In this document: positions 35,501-43,083 of the stretch, piece after piece
Layout: each line of letters begins with the position of its first letter
Position numbering within the stretch: the first letter of the stretch is position 1
Source of the DNA: CAZTDD01 sp964612675
Lineage (GTDB): Bacteria > Hinthialibacterota > Hinthialibacteria > Hinthialibacterales > JAKPRU01
Assembly: GCA_964612675.1 (NCBI GenBank)
Contig: CAZTDD010000005.1
Span: 47,320 to 111,319 of the forward strand
Length of the DNA: 64,000 nt
Direction: 5' to 3'
The notes under the pieces: generated by a model
Told to the model about the DNA's origin: nothing
Seen by the model: only the letters and a program-made list of their open reading frames with translations
Databases searched by the model: none
Translations under genes and position numbers: made by a program

Positions 35501-35739
35501 GGGCGGTTCAGGTTGCGAAGAACATAGATTGCCGATGGACTCTGACCGCTTACGACAATATCCGGGAGACGATCGCCATCCACGTCTCCAACGGCCAACC
35601 CACTCAGCAGATTGCTTCCTGTATCGCCGAACGAAAGGCGAATCTCCTGAATGCGCCGCTGATCGTCGGGCTGTTCTCCCTGAGAGAACGCTCCGGCAAC
35701 TGAGACAGATATCAAGAGCCCGAAATAAAGTCCCCGCAC
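32554..35739 (-). CDS. large secreted FG-GAP/VCBS protein with two Thr-Pro linkers
   Basis: About 1061 residues long. The signal peptide is GLYFGLLISVSVAGAFSQGE. The start is taken as the GTG at 35739 because AGGAG lies eight bases upstream of it; an ATG 21 codons earlier lacks such a site. An N-terminal propeller (FG-GAP motifs such as AVGDVDGDRLPDIVVSG, DVNRDGLPDLAVLSG) is followed by a first Thr-Pro linker (DNA 34326-34530). An Ig-like or cellulose-binding-like segment (GFQIFWDLQPVDFVTPEQL) comes next, then a second linker (33660-33980) and a C-terminal propeller with at least six repeats (DFNADDVTDVVVANAF, DVTGDGHLDIIVTNLF, DVDNDGDRDLIVANRG). It is probably a surface or extracellular protein binding calcium. 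Confidence 0.88.
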   Translation of the reverse strand: MRGLYFGLLISVSVAGAFSQGEQPDDQRRIQEIRLSFGDTGSNLLSGLAVGDVDGDRLPDIVVSGQSPSAIYVLRNLNRPRDPAPPLILPSDIAQILEIELTDLNRDGFLDIVGAGPQSLAVWINKGGKWNGFHDPRDYQIDGMGSGQVAIIQANRDTDQYPDIVTSLIQPEPEDFELWLGTESGLLDRSLETRNYGSVPRDIVAADFTGDGYDDLAIGYQGFGNAKSGVAILINNSRGFFTKWNFTYLPIPQTLGVLDVNRDGLPDLAVLSGTPGGREPGTGYLLLNAEGGRMVEVGRFPSGRFPLSLSIAEVTGDDAKDILIGDMGSSRVDHGAVIVVPSGEKWFFDEPIRVPVPVATPGVPLTPYFMQSGYWDADERKDLIILGYPPNNDRIFIVYGGPEFLPSPTPTHTPTATQTPTSTQTPTFTQTPTLTPTSSPTSTLTPTDTPTETPTRTQTPTPTATPTATPRVLSVPAVAIVQDGKPIELDPTGEQQSAALPARARVQFADRETGGSYTHESLKGFQIFWDLQPVDFVTPEQLVDGAWYETNFAEWDGSLWLHVQAVSLEPDVWADSPVVPIGRLGIRHSGTPTATATPSPSPTGTPLPTPTFTQTPTATPSPTFTATPTDTPTHSPTPTDTPTSTPTHTNTPTATLTPSPTATFSPTATATTTPTFTPTATSSPTATTTPTPFQPIGDLADLFEPPVIYQTGAAPVDALIGDFNADDVTDVVVANAFVNGVGSGTLLPGGPPGVFGAPQVYDFGEVPQALAAGDFNEDGILDAACLNFSGREIRILFGGTPSFRSTETLSTSEGPTDIEAADVTGDGHLDIIVTNLFTDTLTIYLGNGDGTFLERTIPAGGTDPGDVLIDDLTGDGNPDFAVALRAQGGVAVIVGDGRGSFGTGPLIPTGVNPFAMDTGDVDNDGDRDLIVANRGNNTISVLYNAGNGTYPEKREVAIADAPESVATADLDRNGVIDIIFGESRQSRITVLFGRADGSYGFPQRLSLPGPVTRLITGDLNQDSYGDLLAIHTDRNTMTKLLSVRQAGKRPFNVPIFGWRFY
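33660..33980. repeat. low-complexity Thr-Pro-coding repeat, second linker
   Basis: Degenerate 6-base units of the form GTCGGT/GTTGGC, coding PT/TP dipeptides, run for about 320 bases inside the FG-GAP gene. Confidence 0.85.
34326..34530. repeat. low-complexity Thr-Pro-coding repeat, first linker
   Basis: About 200 bases of the same kind of degenerate 6-base units inside the same gene. Confidence 0.82.
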
Positions 35740-35883
35740 CGACCTACTCCTCGCATAGTGTCCACTACACAGAAATGTAGCGTGAGCGGCGCATCTCTTC
35801 AATAACGATACAGATCGCCGGACGTCACTACGGGTGTCACTACGGGTTGTATGGATAGGAGCAAGGCACCGGCGAAGCCGGTT

Positions 35884-36117
35884 TCACGCGCCATCGTCAC
35901 CGATACATTCCACCGGACACTGCTCTTTCGATTCTTCGCAGGCCGCACGTTCTTCGTCGGTCTCGGGTTGCTTATAGACGATATCGTGATCGCCGTCTTC
36001 GCTCTCCTTGAAATTGTCCGGCGCGAGTTCGACGCAAAGTCCGCACATAATGCAGGTTTTGTCCACGTACCAAGGACCGGGAGCGTTGTCTTCCCATTTG
36101 TCATTCGGATCGGCCAT
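35884..36117 (-). CDS. single-cluster [4Fe-4S] ferredoxin
   Basis: The 77-residue acidic protein has the first half of a bacterial-type ferredoxin, VDKTCIMCGLCVELAPDNF (Cys22, Cys25, Cys28), and a distant fourth Cys in QCPVECIG. It therefore binds one [4Fe-4S] cluster with the C-x2-C-x2-C...C-P pattern of Thermotoga-type ferredoxins. It is an electron carrier in the cytoplasm. It lies between the FG-GAP gene and sulfatase 2 on the same strand with short gaps. No redox partner is nearby. Confidence 0.9.
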   Translation of the reverse strand: MADPNDKWEDNAPGPWYVDKTCIMCGLCVELAPDNFKESEDGDHDIVYKQPETDEERAACEESKEQCPVECIGDDGA

Positions 36118-36250
36118 GATGTTTCTCCCCGAACTTGTTCTGATTAAGTTTATCTCTTCGGTTAAGATTCTCTCTTTGGAGTATACATAGACGCAACATA
36201 CCGCAGAAGGGATTCCGTCCGTCGAGTCCGTATCCAGGACAAAAAAAACG

Positions 36251-37669
36251 TTACCAGTTCCTGCCGGACCGGAAATGCTCGTTCCGCCGGTCCCAGAGCT
36301 CGGTCATCCCCAGCTGAGCCAGATGCCCCTCTCCGGTGAGGAAATCGTCGTCGAGGCGCTCCAGCCACATATCGAGTTCGGCCTGCATTTTCGCTTGCAG
36401 ATCCCGATGCTCCTTCTTGTCGATCAGGTTGTCGAGCTGGTAGGGGTCCTTTTCATTGTCGTAGAGAACCCAACCTTTCTCCCGGTAGCGCGCATAGGTG
36501 TAACGTTTCGTTCGAACCCCTCGCCATGGGCGTCCGTCCCATGCTCTCGATTGATCGCAAGGCAGAACATCCATGATGGGAACCGATTCGTGCTCCTCCC
36601 CGGCCCCTTTCGCGAGCCGTGGACTCATGTCGAGCCCCTGCATTCCCGAGGGGTTCTCGATTCCCACGAGACCGAGCAGTGTCGGTGTCAAATCGGTGGT
36701 TCCGAATAGAGCGTCCGAGCGAGTGTCTTCCGGCAACAATCCCGGGGCACTCAGGATCAGCGGGACCCGGATCGATTCTTCCCAGGGTTGTTGTTTCTTC
36801 TGACGGCCCTGAGACCACAGCATATCGCCGTGATCCGAGGTGAAGACGATGATGGTGTTATCGAGGAGACCGTGTTCGCGCAATGTGTCCACCAACCGCC
36901 CGACATCTCGGTCCAGGGCGGTAATCGCCGCATAGTAGTCCGCGATCTGTTGCCGTTTGGGGTCTTCAACGTTTGGGCGCAGTTCGATTTTCTCCGGATC
37001 GTACATCCGGCGATATTCTTCCGGTACCAGCTGATACGGTGCGTGCGGCGGCCCCCAGGACATCATCAGGAAGAAGGGGTCGCTCTTGTATTTGCTGATG
37101 AAATCGATCGCGAGATCCGTTTGGATATTTGGTTCGTAGCCTTCGGGAGTAATCAGTTCCGGGGTATCGAGGAAGTACTTCGTTTTGAAGTAATTGTGGT
37201 GGCAGTTATAAGCCGCCCAGAAATCGTCGAATCCCTGCCGTCGCGGTCCGGGGGGAGTGAATTTGCTTCGCGGGATGCCATCCAGATGCCATTTGCCAAT
37301 GTACCCGGTTCGGTATCCCTGGTCCCGAAGGACTGTGGCGATGGTATTTTGCCCGAGCGCCATGGGCAAATCGTTCGAAATCGTCCGATGTGCGAGACTG
37401 TATTTGCCTGTGAGAAGCGTCGCTCGACTGGGTGTACAGAGAGGATGGTTCGCGATGCCGTTGCAGAACGAGACGCCGCTCTCGGCCAGGCGGTCTAAGT
37501 GCGGTGTTTCAAGTTGATGATTCCCGGCGTGATGGAGATCCATGCCGCGATGTTGATCGTCGTGGATCAGCAGGATATTTCGTTTTGTCGTGGCGGCCGG
37601 TGAAGAACCGGCTCCGAGGGCCAACCCCGCTCCAGCCATTTTCAGAAAAGTGCGTCTTGAGGATTTCAT
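36251..37669 (-). CDS. Tat-exported sulfatase (canonical signature)
   Basis: The 472-residue protein starts MKSSRRTFLKMAGAG, a twin-arginine signal ending near AGSSPAA. The formylglycine motif is CTPSRATLLTG with Cys78 as the residue to be converted; ILLIHDDQHRGMDL provides the N-terminal metal ligands and VFTSDHGDMLWSQGR the late ones. It matches sulfatases acting on sulfated sugars. GGAGGT lies before the ATG at 37669, so 45 in-frame upstream codons are discarded. Full activity needs a maturase; no radical-SAM anSME gene is in this window, and the FGE-fold protein at 59087 lacks the active-site Cys pair. Confidence 0.92.
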   Translation of the reverse strand: MKSSRRTFLKMAGAGLALGAGSSPAATTKRNILLIHDDQHRGMDLHHAGNHQLETPHLDRLAESGVSFCNGIANHPLCTPSRATLLTGKYSLAHRTISNDLPMALGQNTIATVLRDQGYRTGYIGKWHLDGIPRSKFTPPGPRRQGFDDFWAAYNCHHNYFKTKYFLDTPELITPEGYEPNIQTDLAIDFISKYKSDPFFLMMSWGPPHAPYQLVPEEYRRMYDPEKIELRPNVEDPKRQQIADYYAAITALDRDVGRLVDTLREHGLLDNTIIVFTSDHGDMLWSQGRQKKQQPWEESIRVPLILSAPGLLPEDTRSDALFGTTDLTPTLLGLVGIENPSGMQGLDMSPRLAKGAGEEHESVPIMDVLPCDQSRAWDGRPWRGVRTKRYTYARYREKGWVLYDNEKDPYQLDNLIDKKEHRDLQAKMQAELDMWLERLDDDFLTGEGHLAQLGMTELWDRRNEHFRSGRNW

Positions 37670-37760
37670 CGGCATACCTCCGGTTCTTCTACAATCTCGA
37701 AACACTTTACCGCAGTTTGGTTCTAAAGATAATGAGGGTTTTCTAGCGACACGGGGAGGA

Positions 37761-38930
37761 CTAGCGAAAATCGGAAGCGATGAACTCCTGAGTGGGAGGT
37801 TCATTTTCGGGCAGAGGGAACGGGCGGCCCAGTACCTCTTCGTAGACCGAGAGGATGCCGCGCACCATGCATTCCTGTGTGAAGAGGGTTCTTGCCCGGT
37901 TTTGTGCCGCTGTACCGTAGCGTACGCGCAGTTCCGTGTTGTCGAGCAGTTTCGTCAACGATTGGGCGAGTGCGTCCGAATCGGCGGGCGGTACAACCAG
38001 TCCCGTCTCCTCATGCTGATTGACAAAGGTTGTCCCACTGCCGATTTCGGTACATACGAGCGGGAGTCCTGCCGCGGCGGCTTCCACTTGAACAATGCCA
38101 AACGCTTCACTGCGATAAATGGACGGCAAGCAGAAGACGTCGGAGGCGTAGTAGTACGGAGCCACATCCTCCACCTGGCCGAGGAAATGAATGCGATTGC
38201 TGTGAGGCAGTGTGGCTGCCTGCCGCATGAGCTCACCCAGCAGAGGCCCGTCTCCGACGATCAATAGTTTCCCGGGAACCTTCTGCATCGCCTCGATCAG
38301 GTAACGGACCCCCTTGTAGTATCGGAGTACTCCCACGAAGAGCACTAATTTCATTCCATAGCGACGGCGAATAATCTGCGCCTGGTCTTCCACCTCCGGT
38401 GTCGGTAAAAAGCGATTGATCGGTACGCCCAAAGGCACGATCCTGCATTTTTCCCGAAACCGAGGCAGCACCGGGGAGGTCTCGATGTAGTTTGGCGATG
38501 TTACGATGATACGGTCGCATTGATCGAGGAAGCGGTATAGAAAAGGTCGATATAACGGCATATACCGGGCTTGCCGGACGATATCGCTGTGGTAATGGAC
38601 AACCACTCGTCCCTGCGGCCGTGCGATCAAGTGAGACATAACCGCAGTCGGATGAGGAAGATGGTAGTGAAGCAGATCCGCGTTTCGTCGTCGCAAATGG
38701 AGAGGAAATGTCGGCGCGATCGGGGTCGAGAGGAGTCGCCCCCATTGTCCCACGCGGGTGACCGGGATTCCCTCGACTTCGCTTCGATAGGTGAACAAAC
38801 GATGCCCGGCCACCAACACCGAAAGGTCGCCGCATACATCGCGGCATCCTTCGACAAGCCGGTGAACGGAAATCTCGATTCCGCCGGTTACCGGTGGATA
38901 GTAGTCTTTGTATATATGTACAATGCGCAC
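37761..38930 (-). CDS. GT4-family glycosyltransferase
   Basis: The 389-residue protein has a GT-B two-domain fold. The N-terminal acceptor domain contains MRIVHIYKDYYPPVTGGIE (Gly-rich loop) and the C-terminal domain carries FVGVLRYYKGVRYLIEAM, VGDGPLLGEL and the E-x7-E motif in SEAFGIVQVEAAAAG. It transfers an activated sugar, probably to a glycan or lipid acceptor on the cytoplasmic face. The adjacent HEAT-repeat gene is on the same strand but belongs to no glycan operon that I can name. Confidence 0.94.
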   Translation of the reverse strand: MRIVHIYKDYYPPVTGGIEISVHRLVEGCRDVCGDLSVLVAGHRLFTYRSEVEGIPVTRVGQWGRLLSTPIAPTFPLHLRRRNADLLHYHLPHPTAVMSHLIARPQGRVVVHYHSDIVRQARYMPLYRPFLYRFLDQCDRIIVTSPNYIETSPVLPRFREKCRIVPLGVPINRFLPTPEVEDQAQIIRRRYGMKLVLFVGVLRYYKGVRYLIEAMQKVPGKLLIVGDGPLLGELMRQAATLPHSNRIHFLGQVEDVAPYYYASDVFCLPSIYRSEAFGIVQVEAAAAGLPLVCTEIGSGTTFVNQHEETGLVVPPADSDALAQSLTKLLDNTELRVRYGTAAQNRARTLFTQECMVRGILSVYEEVLGRPFPLPENEPPTQEFIASDFR

Positions 38931-38991
38931 AGGGCTCCCCTATCTGACTTCCGCGAAAGTTGGGATTACCGTCAGATTTTTCCAACCTTCA

Positions 38992-40128
38992 TCACATGGC
39001 CCGTGAACCGAGGCGTTCGATCGATCTCTGGATGGCCTCTTTCACGCGCTCATTGGATTCGCGTTCGTAGGCTTCCCTTAGTTGAGCCAGTATCGGTTCG
39101 TTTTCGAAATGTCCGAGCGCATTCGCTGCGGCCGCTCGGACGTATTGGTTTTCATCATTCAGCGCCTTCTGCAAAATCGGAACGGAGTCTTTGTTCATCA
39201 GCAGGTCGAAGGCAAGCAGCATCGAGTTCAAACGCTGCTCTTCCTGCGTGTTCCGCACACTGTTTAGAAGCGCTTCGGTCGCTTCCGGCGTGCCGATCCC
39301 CGCGAGCGAACTGCTGACTCCGTCCATAACGATAGAAGGCACGTCCCTGTTCAGGGCTTCCGCCAATGCCGGAATGGCTTCCTCATTCGTGATCCGCCCG
39401 AGAGCGGAGGCGATGCGTGCCTGGTATTTTCCTTCAACGTTTCGGGACTGCTCAGCCAGACGAGAGACCACTTCCGGTGTGCCAATCGAGCCGAGAATAC
39501 TGCTGGCGTCTTTGGTCCACCATTCTTCTTCGTCCTGAAGCATTCCCTCCATAGCGAGATCCACGATAGCAGGATTATTCGTTCGGCGCAGTAGGGCTCT
39601 GAGATTCTGCTTCAACCGGTCGTTTTCTTCGGTACGGATTGCCTTGAGCAGTTCTTGCACGGCCTCCGGTGTGCCGATTTTCGCGAGACCGAACGCCGCA
39701 TATTCACGGACATTCTCATCCGGGGCGTTATTCATGAGGTCTGCGAGCGGCTCTATCGCGCGATTCCCCGCCGCGGCGAGTCCGTCCAAAACCTCCATCG
39801 CCCGCTCTTTGTCCTTGTTCACCACGGAGGGAGCCAGGTCGGCGAACAGCACATCCAAATCATCGAATGCGGGAGTCGGCGATTCCTCAACCGTCGGCTG
39901 GATTTCGGCGGGTTGCACGGTCGGTGCGACCGGTTTTGTCGGTACCCGCACGATTTCCGTGGTCGCTGTTGGACTGGGAAACAACGGCACCTTTGTGGGG
40001 GACATGCTGCGGGTCGGTACCTTCACGACCTCCGCTTCCTCTTCTTCCGGCGGCCCCGGCCAAAGCAGAATGAGCATAAGAAGTGCGATGACAAGAAGAA
40101 CAATTGATGACGCAAGTCTGAGATTCAT
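38992..40128 (-). CDS. membrane-anchored HEAT-repeat protein
   Basis: This 378-residue protein has an N-terminal anchor (LASSIVLLVIALLMLILLWP), a Pro/Thr/Val linker (PTKVPLFPSPTATTEIVRVPT, to about 90) and a run of about eight HEAT-like helical pairs. Each contains the IGTPEA motif or a variant (FGLAKIGTPEAVQELLKAI, LGSIGTPEVVSRLAEQS, LAGIGTPEATEALLNSV). HEAT repeats are protein-binding scaffolds. A periplasmic location is likely from the anchor. It diverges from the three-gene ATPase unit (221-base gap). Confidence 0.85.
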   Translation of the reverse strand: MNLRLASSIVLLVIALLMLILLWPGPPEEEEAEVVKVPTRSMSPTKVPLFPSPTATTEIVRVPTKPVAPTVQPAEIQPTVEESPTPAFDDLDVLFADLAPSVVNKDKERAMEVLDGLAAAGNRAIEPLADLMNNAPDENVREYAAFGLAKIGTPEAVQELLKAIRTEENDRLKQNLRALLRRTNNPAIVDLAMEGMLQDEEEWWTKDASSILGSIGTPEVVSRLAEQSRNVEGKYQARIASALGRITNEEAIPALAEALNRDVPSIVMDGVSSSLAGIGTPEATEALLNSVRNTQEEQRLNSMLLAFDLLMNKDSVPILQKALNDENQYVRAAAANALGHFENEPILAQLREAYERESNERVKEAIQRSIERLGSRAM

Positions 40129-40349
40129 AAGGATCTGCGATCCACCTCAATGAAAGATCAAAGCCCCTAACTAATAATACCGTTATGAACGTTCTGCTGA
40201 CAACAGAGGACCTGAAGTGCAGCGTAGCGATTTCCGTGCTGAAAAAGATATCCTGGATCTGCGATGCTCGCATGTTTGCATTTATAACTTGCAACTGCTT
40301 TCGTCGAGTGTTATTAGTATTTCAACAGCCTTCATTTACGAGGTCCCAA

Positions 40350-41678
40350 ATGTCCTCACTAACCGAAATTGAAACGTTGCGGGAAATACTCTCAAAGCTG
40401 AACGCCGAACATCCGGCGGGCCGAGGGGATCGTGAAAACCAGACCCAATATCAGGAGCGTGACGGCGATCTCTTGCGGAGACTGCATCTTGAGGTGGACA
40501 GCTGCCCAGGCACGGCGCGAGTACTCATAACGGGACAGATTGGTGTCGGTAAATCATCGGAACTGTGGCAATTTTTCCGCGAGACAATAAGAGAAAAGGG
40601 GCGTACAGTGTTTGTGGTTTACTGCGATCTGGAGAAGGAAGAACATCCGGAGCGATGTGGGGCGACGGGTGTTTTTCTGACGATCTTTCGCGATTGTTGG
40701 AGCGCGACGAGGTCCTTCCTCGACAGTGTCCGCCAACCTCCGATGATAAGAAGATTTGAAAGACTCCAAGAGGAAATTCTGGAACGCTTGATTGACTGGC
40801 TGAATGGAGAAAGAACCGACGACGGTAATAAGGTAGTTTTCAATTTCGGAGGCATGAGATTTCCTGTACGTTTAGATGACACGACAGGAGCCGTCGCTTT
40901 GATTTTGGGAAAAGCTGCGCAGCACGAAGCGGTGTCTCAACATTCGGAGCGTTTCGGCCTCGCACCGGACAGTTTGATTAATCTTCTAAACAGACTGCTG
41001 TTTTGGCTTACCGACTTTCATAACGGACAACCCCCTGTTTTGATCGTGGATCACGTTGACAAAATACGGGACGATACATCGGCGAGAGAAGTCCTTGTGG
41101 AAGTTGTTCCGCAGTGGAAACGAATCAAGGCATCCATCATCATGACAGCGCCGTATGAGTACACGCTTGGCCCAATGAGGCACTCGGTCGAGTCACAATG
41201 GGGAAATCCACTGATGGTCTATCCTTTCGAAATTCCTGAACCCGACAGCGATACTGCGCCCACCATATATGATCGGATTGTAGAGAGTTGTGGTCTTGGA
41301 AGCCTTATACACAAGGAAAGCCTGATACTATTGGCGCATTACAGTGGAGGCATTCCCAGAACATTCGTGCATTTTCTCATCGAGGCGTGCAAAATAGCGC
41401 ATTTAGCCCAACATGAGAAAATCGAGATGACCGATGCTCAGGCTGTCGTCCACCGTGCTGAAAGCGCGTACCAAGACTACAGTCAGATAGAGCTGGATCT
41501 TCTCGACAGCATTGACCGGAACAAGACAGGATTGGGCGCTGCGGCTACGTTGCTGAGGTCGCCTATCGGCCTATTAGTCGTGGAGCCGCAGGACGGAGAA
41601 CAGATGCTGCGTGTTCATCCTTTGGCGAATCGATTGCTCGAACGCCACCGGATCAGAACGGGCAAGGTTGCTGTGTAA
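40350..41678 (+). CDS. P-loop ATPase with C-terminal winged-helix-like region (first gene of a three-gene unit)
   Basis: The 442-residue protein has Walker A GQIGVGKS at 62-69, Walker B LIVDHVD at 231-237 and an Asn/Thr sensor strand ASIIMTAPY near 261. A GGIPR turn in HYSGGIPRTFVHFLIEACK follows, then a winged-helix-like tail (LLRSPIGLLVVEPQDGEQMLRVHPLANRLL). The arrangement resembles STAND- or ORC/Cdc6-type AAA ATPases used in bacterial conflict systems and signalling. GAGG precedes the ATG at 40350; the frame is open 55 codons farther but shows no ribosome site. The next gene starts two bases after its stop. It is not a recognised transposase, restriction subunit or replication initiator. 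Confidence 0.85.
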   Translation: MSSLTEIETLREILSKLNAEHPAGRGDRENQTQYQERDGDLLRRLHLEVDSCPGTARVLITGQIGVGKSSELWQFFRETIREKGRTVFVVYCDLEKEEHPERCGATGVFLTIFRDCWSATRSFLDSVRQPPMIRRFERLQEEILERLIDWLNGERTDDGNKVVFNFGGMRFPVRLDDTTGAVALILGKAAQHEAVSQHSERFGLAPDSLINLLNRLLFWLTDFHNGQPPVLIVDHVDKIRDDTSAREVLVEVVPQWKRIKASIIMTAPYEYTLGPMRHSVESQWGNPLMVYPFEIPEPDSDTAPTIYDRIVESCGLGSLIHKESLILLAHYSGGIPRTFVHFLIEACKIAHLAQHEKIEMTDAQAVVHRAESAYQDYSQIELDLLDSIDRNKTGLGAAATLLRSPIGLLVVEPQDGEQMLRVHPLANRLLERHRIRTGKVAV

Positions 41679-41679
41679 A

Positions 41680-42303
41680 ATGAATACGGCGGAGCAACTT
41701 GCGGAGTCGATCGCCCTCGATCACAAGGGAGTCCACGTTCTTCTCTGGGATGATCAGGAGGATTTGGTACACGCACTTGTGATCCTTCTTGCCGTGTTGT
41801 TGGATGGCATGCCTAAGCAGTTTCGTTTGTTATCTCCTTCCGAGGATTCGGTTCAACAGCTGCGGTCAACGTTCGAACGAACGTCTGTGGATGAGTCTAT
41901 ACACGCGTCTGACGCTGGTCCGTTACGTCCCGACAGGGATTTTCTTCTGGTCCTCTTCCTGCAGCAAGCCACGAGTACCTTTTGGGGACCTTGGCTGAAC
42001 GGGTGGCGAAGCGCCTTGGCCGATACACCGGGAACTTTATTGGTGATACGGAATGCGGACTTCCTTGGTTTTCAGAGACATGCGCCGGATCTGGCGTCCT
42101 TTTTCGAATCTAAGGTTTATGATTCGTCCTCCATGCTCTCGATTTGGAGCCATGAGACTGAAACGAGAATTAGTACTCGTCTTCCGGGAGAACTGAGAGG
42201 AATACTCAATGAACTTCCGGGACCTACACCCGAGAAGAGAGAACTGGAGCGTTGGTTGAAGGAACATCCAGCTGTTCGTTCTGATCGCTCAACTGCGCAA
42301 TGA
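41680..42303 (+). CDS. unrecognised 207-residue protein, possibly inactive STAND-like (second gene of the unit)
   Basis: No Walker A is present. The protein has a hydrophobic core strand pattern at VHVLLWDDQEDLVHALVILLAVLLD, then WLNGWRSALADTPGTLLVIR (residues 105-124) and a segment RHAPDLASFFESKVYDSS. The last two look like the decayed strands of inactive STAND modules, in which the WxxxR helix and a HAPDL/SWRS-like segment recur. This is a weak visual resemblance and needs profile searching. It overlaps the third gene by four bases and follows the ATPase gene after one intervening base, so the three should be one transcript. Confidence 0.7.
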   Translation: MNTAEQLAESIALDHKGVHVLLWDDQEDLVHALVILLAVLLDGMPKQFRLLSPSEDSVQQLRSTFERTSVDESIHASDAGPLRPDRDFLLVLFLQQATSTFWGPWLNGWRSALADTPGTLLVIRNADFLGFQRHAPDLASFFESKVYDSSSMLSIWSHETETRISTRLPGELRGILNELPGPTPEKRELERWLKEHPAVRSDRSTAQ

Positions 42304-42968
42304 CAGCGAATCAACTAAGCATTATACAAAACACATTTGTTGATTGTTTTAGCGATTCGGCGGTCTTTGATCGACGCGAGGCGGAGGGTAACTACTTTGA
42401 GGCGGATGATATTAGGAAGGACAACAGCCACTGGTTGGTTATCGCCGCAGGATTGACCGACACGGAAGCGAGAAGTCTGTTCAAAGGAAATACTACTCGA
42501 GCCAAACGTGCATCGATCCCGCTCCGATTCATGGAAAAGTGCGAAATATCCGTCCTTTTTGTTGCACGACCTTTTCTTGGTAATGCGATGGATGCCTCGT
42601 CGCGGTGTTTCATTGCGCCTTTCGCTCCGAAAAGGGGGATGCCGTGGATCGAACTCCGACAAGCACGTGTCCGGATATCGAGTTTGCCCCCCAATCGAAA
42701 TTCGCTTCAGAACTTCCGCTGGGAATACGATTGTCGTCAGGCAAAGCAGCAGCCGCTTGAAGGCTGGCTGCATAGATGGAATCGCGAGTTCGGCTTCAAT
42801 CCCGCCCATTCTCCTTCGCATCTGCACATCAATTCTGACGAGCTCAGCCCGGATGAAACAAGGCCGGGAGATACTATCGAAGATCTGCGACTTGCGATTG
42901 GTAATCCAAATCCTCTCGTACTCATCATGTCTATCGCTGTGTGGCTGAGGCGTATTCTAATAGTGTGA
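42300..42968 (+). CDS. unrecognised 222-residue protein with an HxH motif (third gene of the unit)
   Basis: No signal peptide is visible, and the only strongly hydrophobic run is at the C-terminus (PLVLIMSIAVWLRRILIV), which could be a single anchor. The centre has many paired hydrophobic strands (SHWLVIAAGL, EISVLFVARPFLG). Near the end is WLHRWNREFGFNPAHSPSHL followed by HIN, where His174 and His176 form an HxH pair. The chemistry is unknown, and a nuclease or metal site is only one possibility. It begins inside the previous gene (ATGA overlap) and ends 115 bases before the transketolase-like gene. Confidence 0.7.
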   Translation: MTANQLSIIQNTFVDCFSDSAVFDRREAEGNYFEADDIRKDNSHWLVIAAGLTDTEARSLFKGNTTRAKRASIPLRFMEKCEISVLFVARPFLGNAMDASSRCFIAPFAPKRGMPWIELRQARVRISSLPPNRNSLQNFRWEYDCRQAKQQPLEGWLHRWNREFGFNPAHSPSHLHINSDELSPDETRPGDTIEDLRLAIGNPNPLVLIMSIAVWLRRILIV

Positions 42969-43083
42969 TTCAGTGGGAATTAGTCATCGCCCAGTCTTCG
43001 ATTTGCGTCCTCTCGGAACCTGTACTAGGATGAACGAGAGAGGATTCTAGCGGATCGATACAACAATCCGATAGATAAAAATC

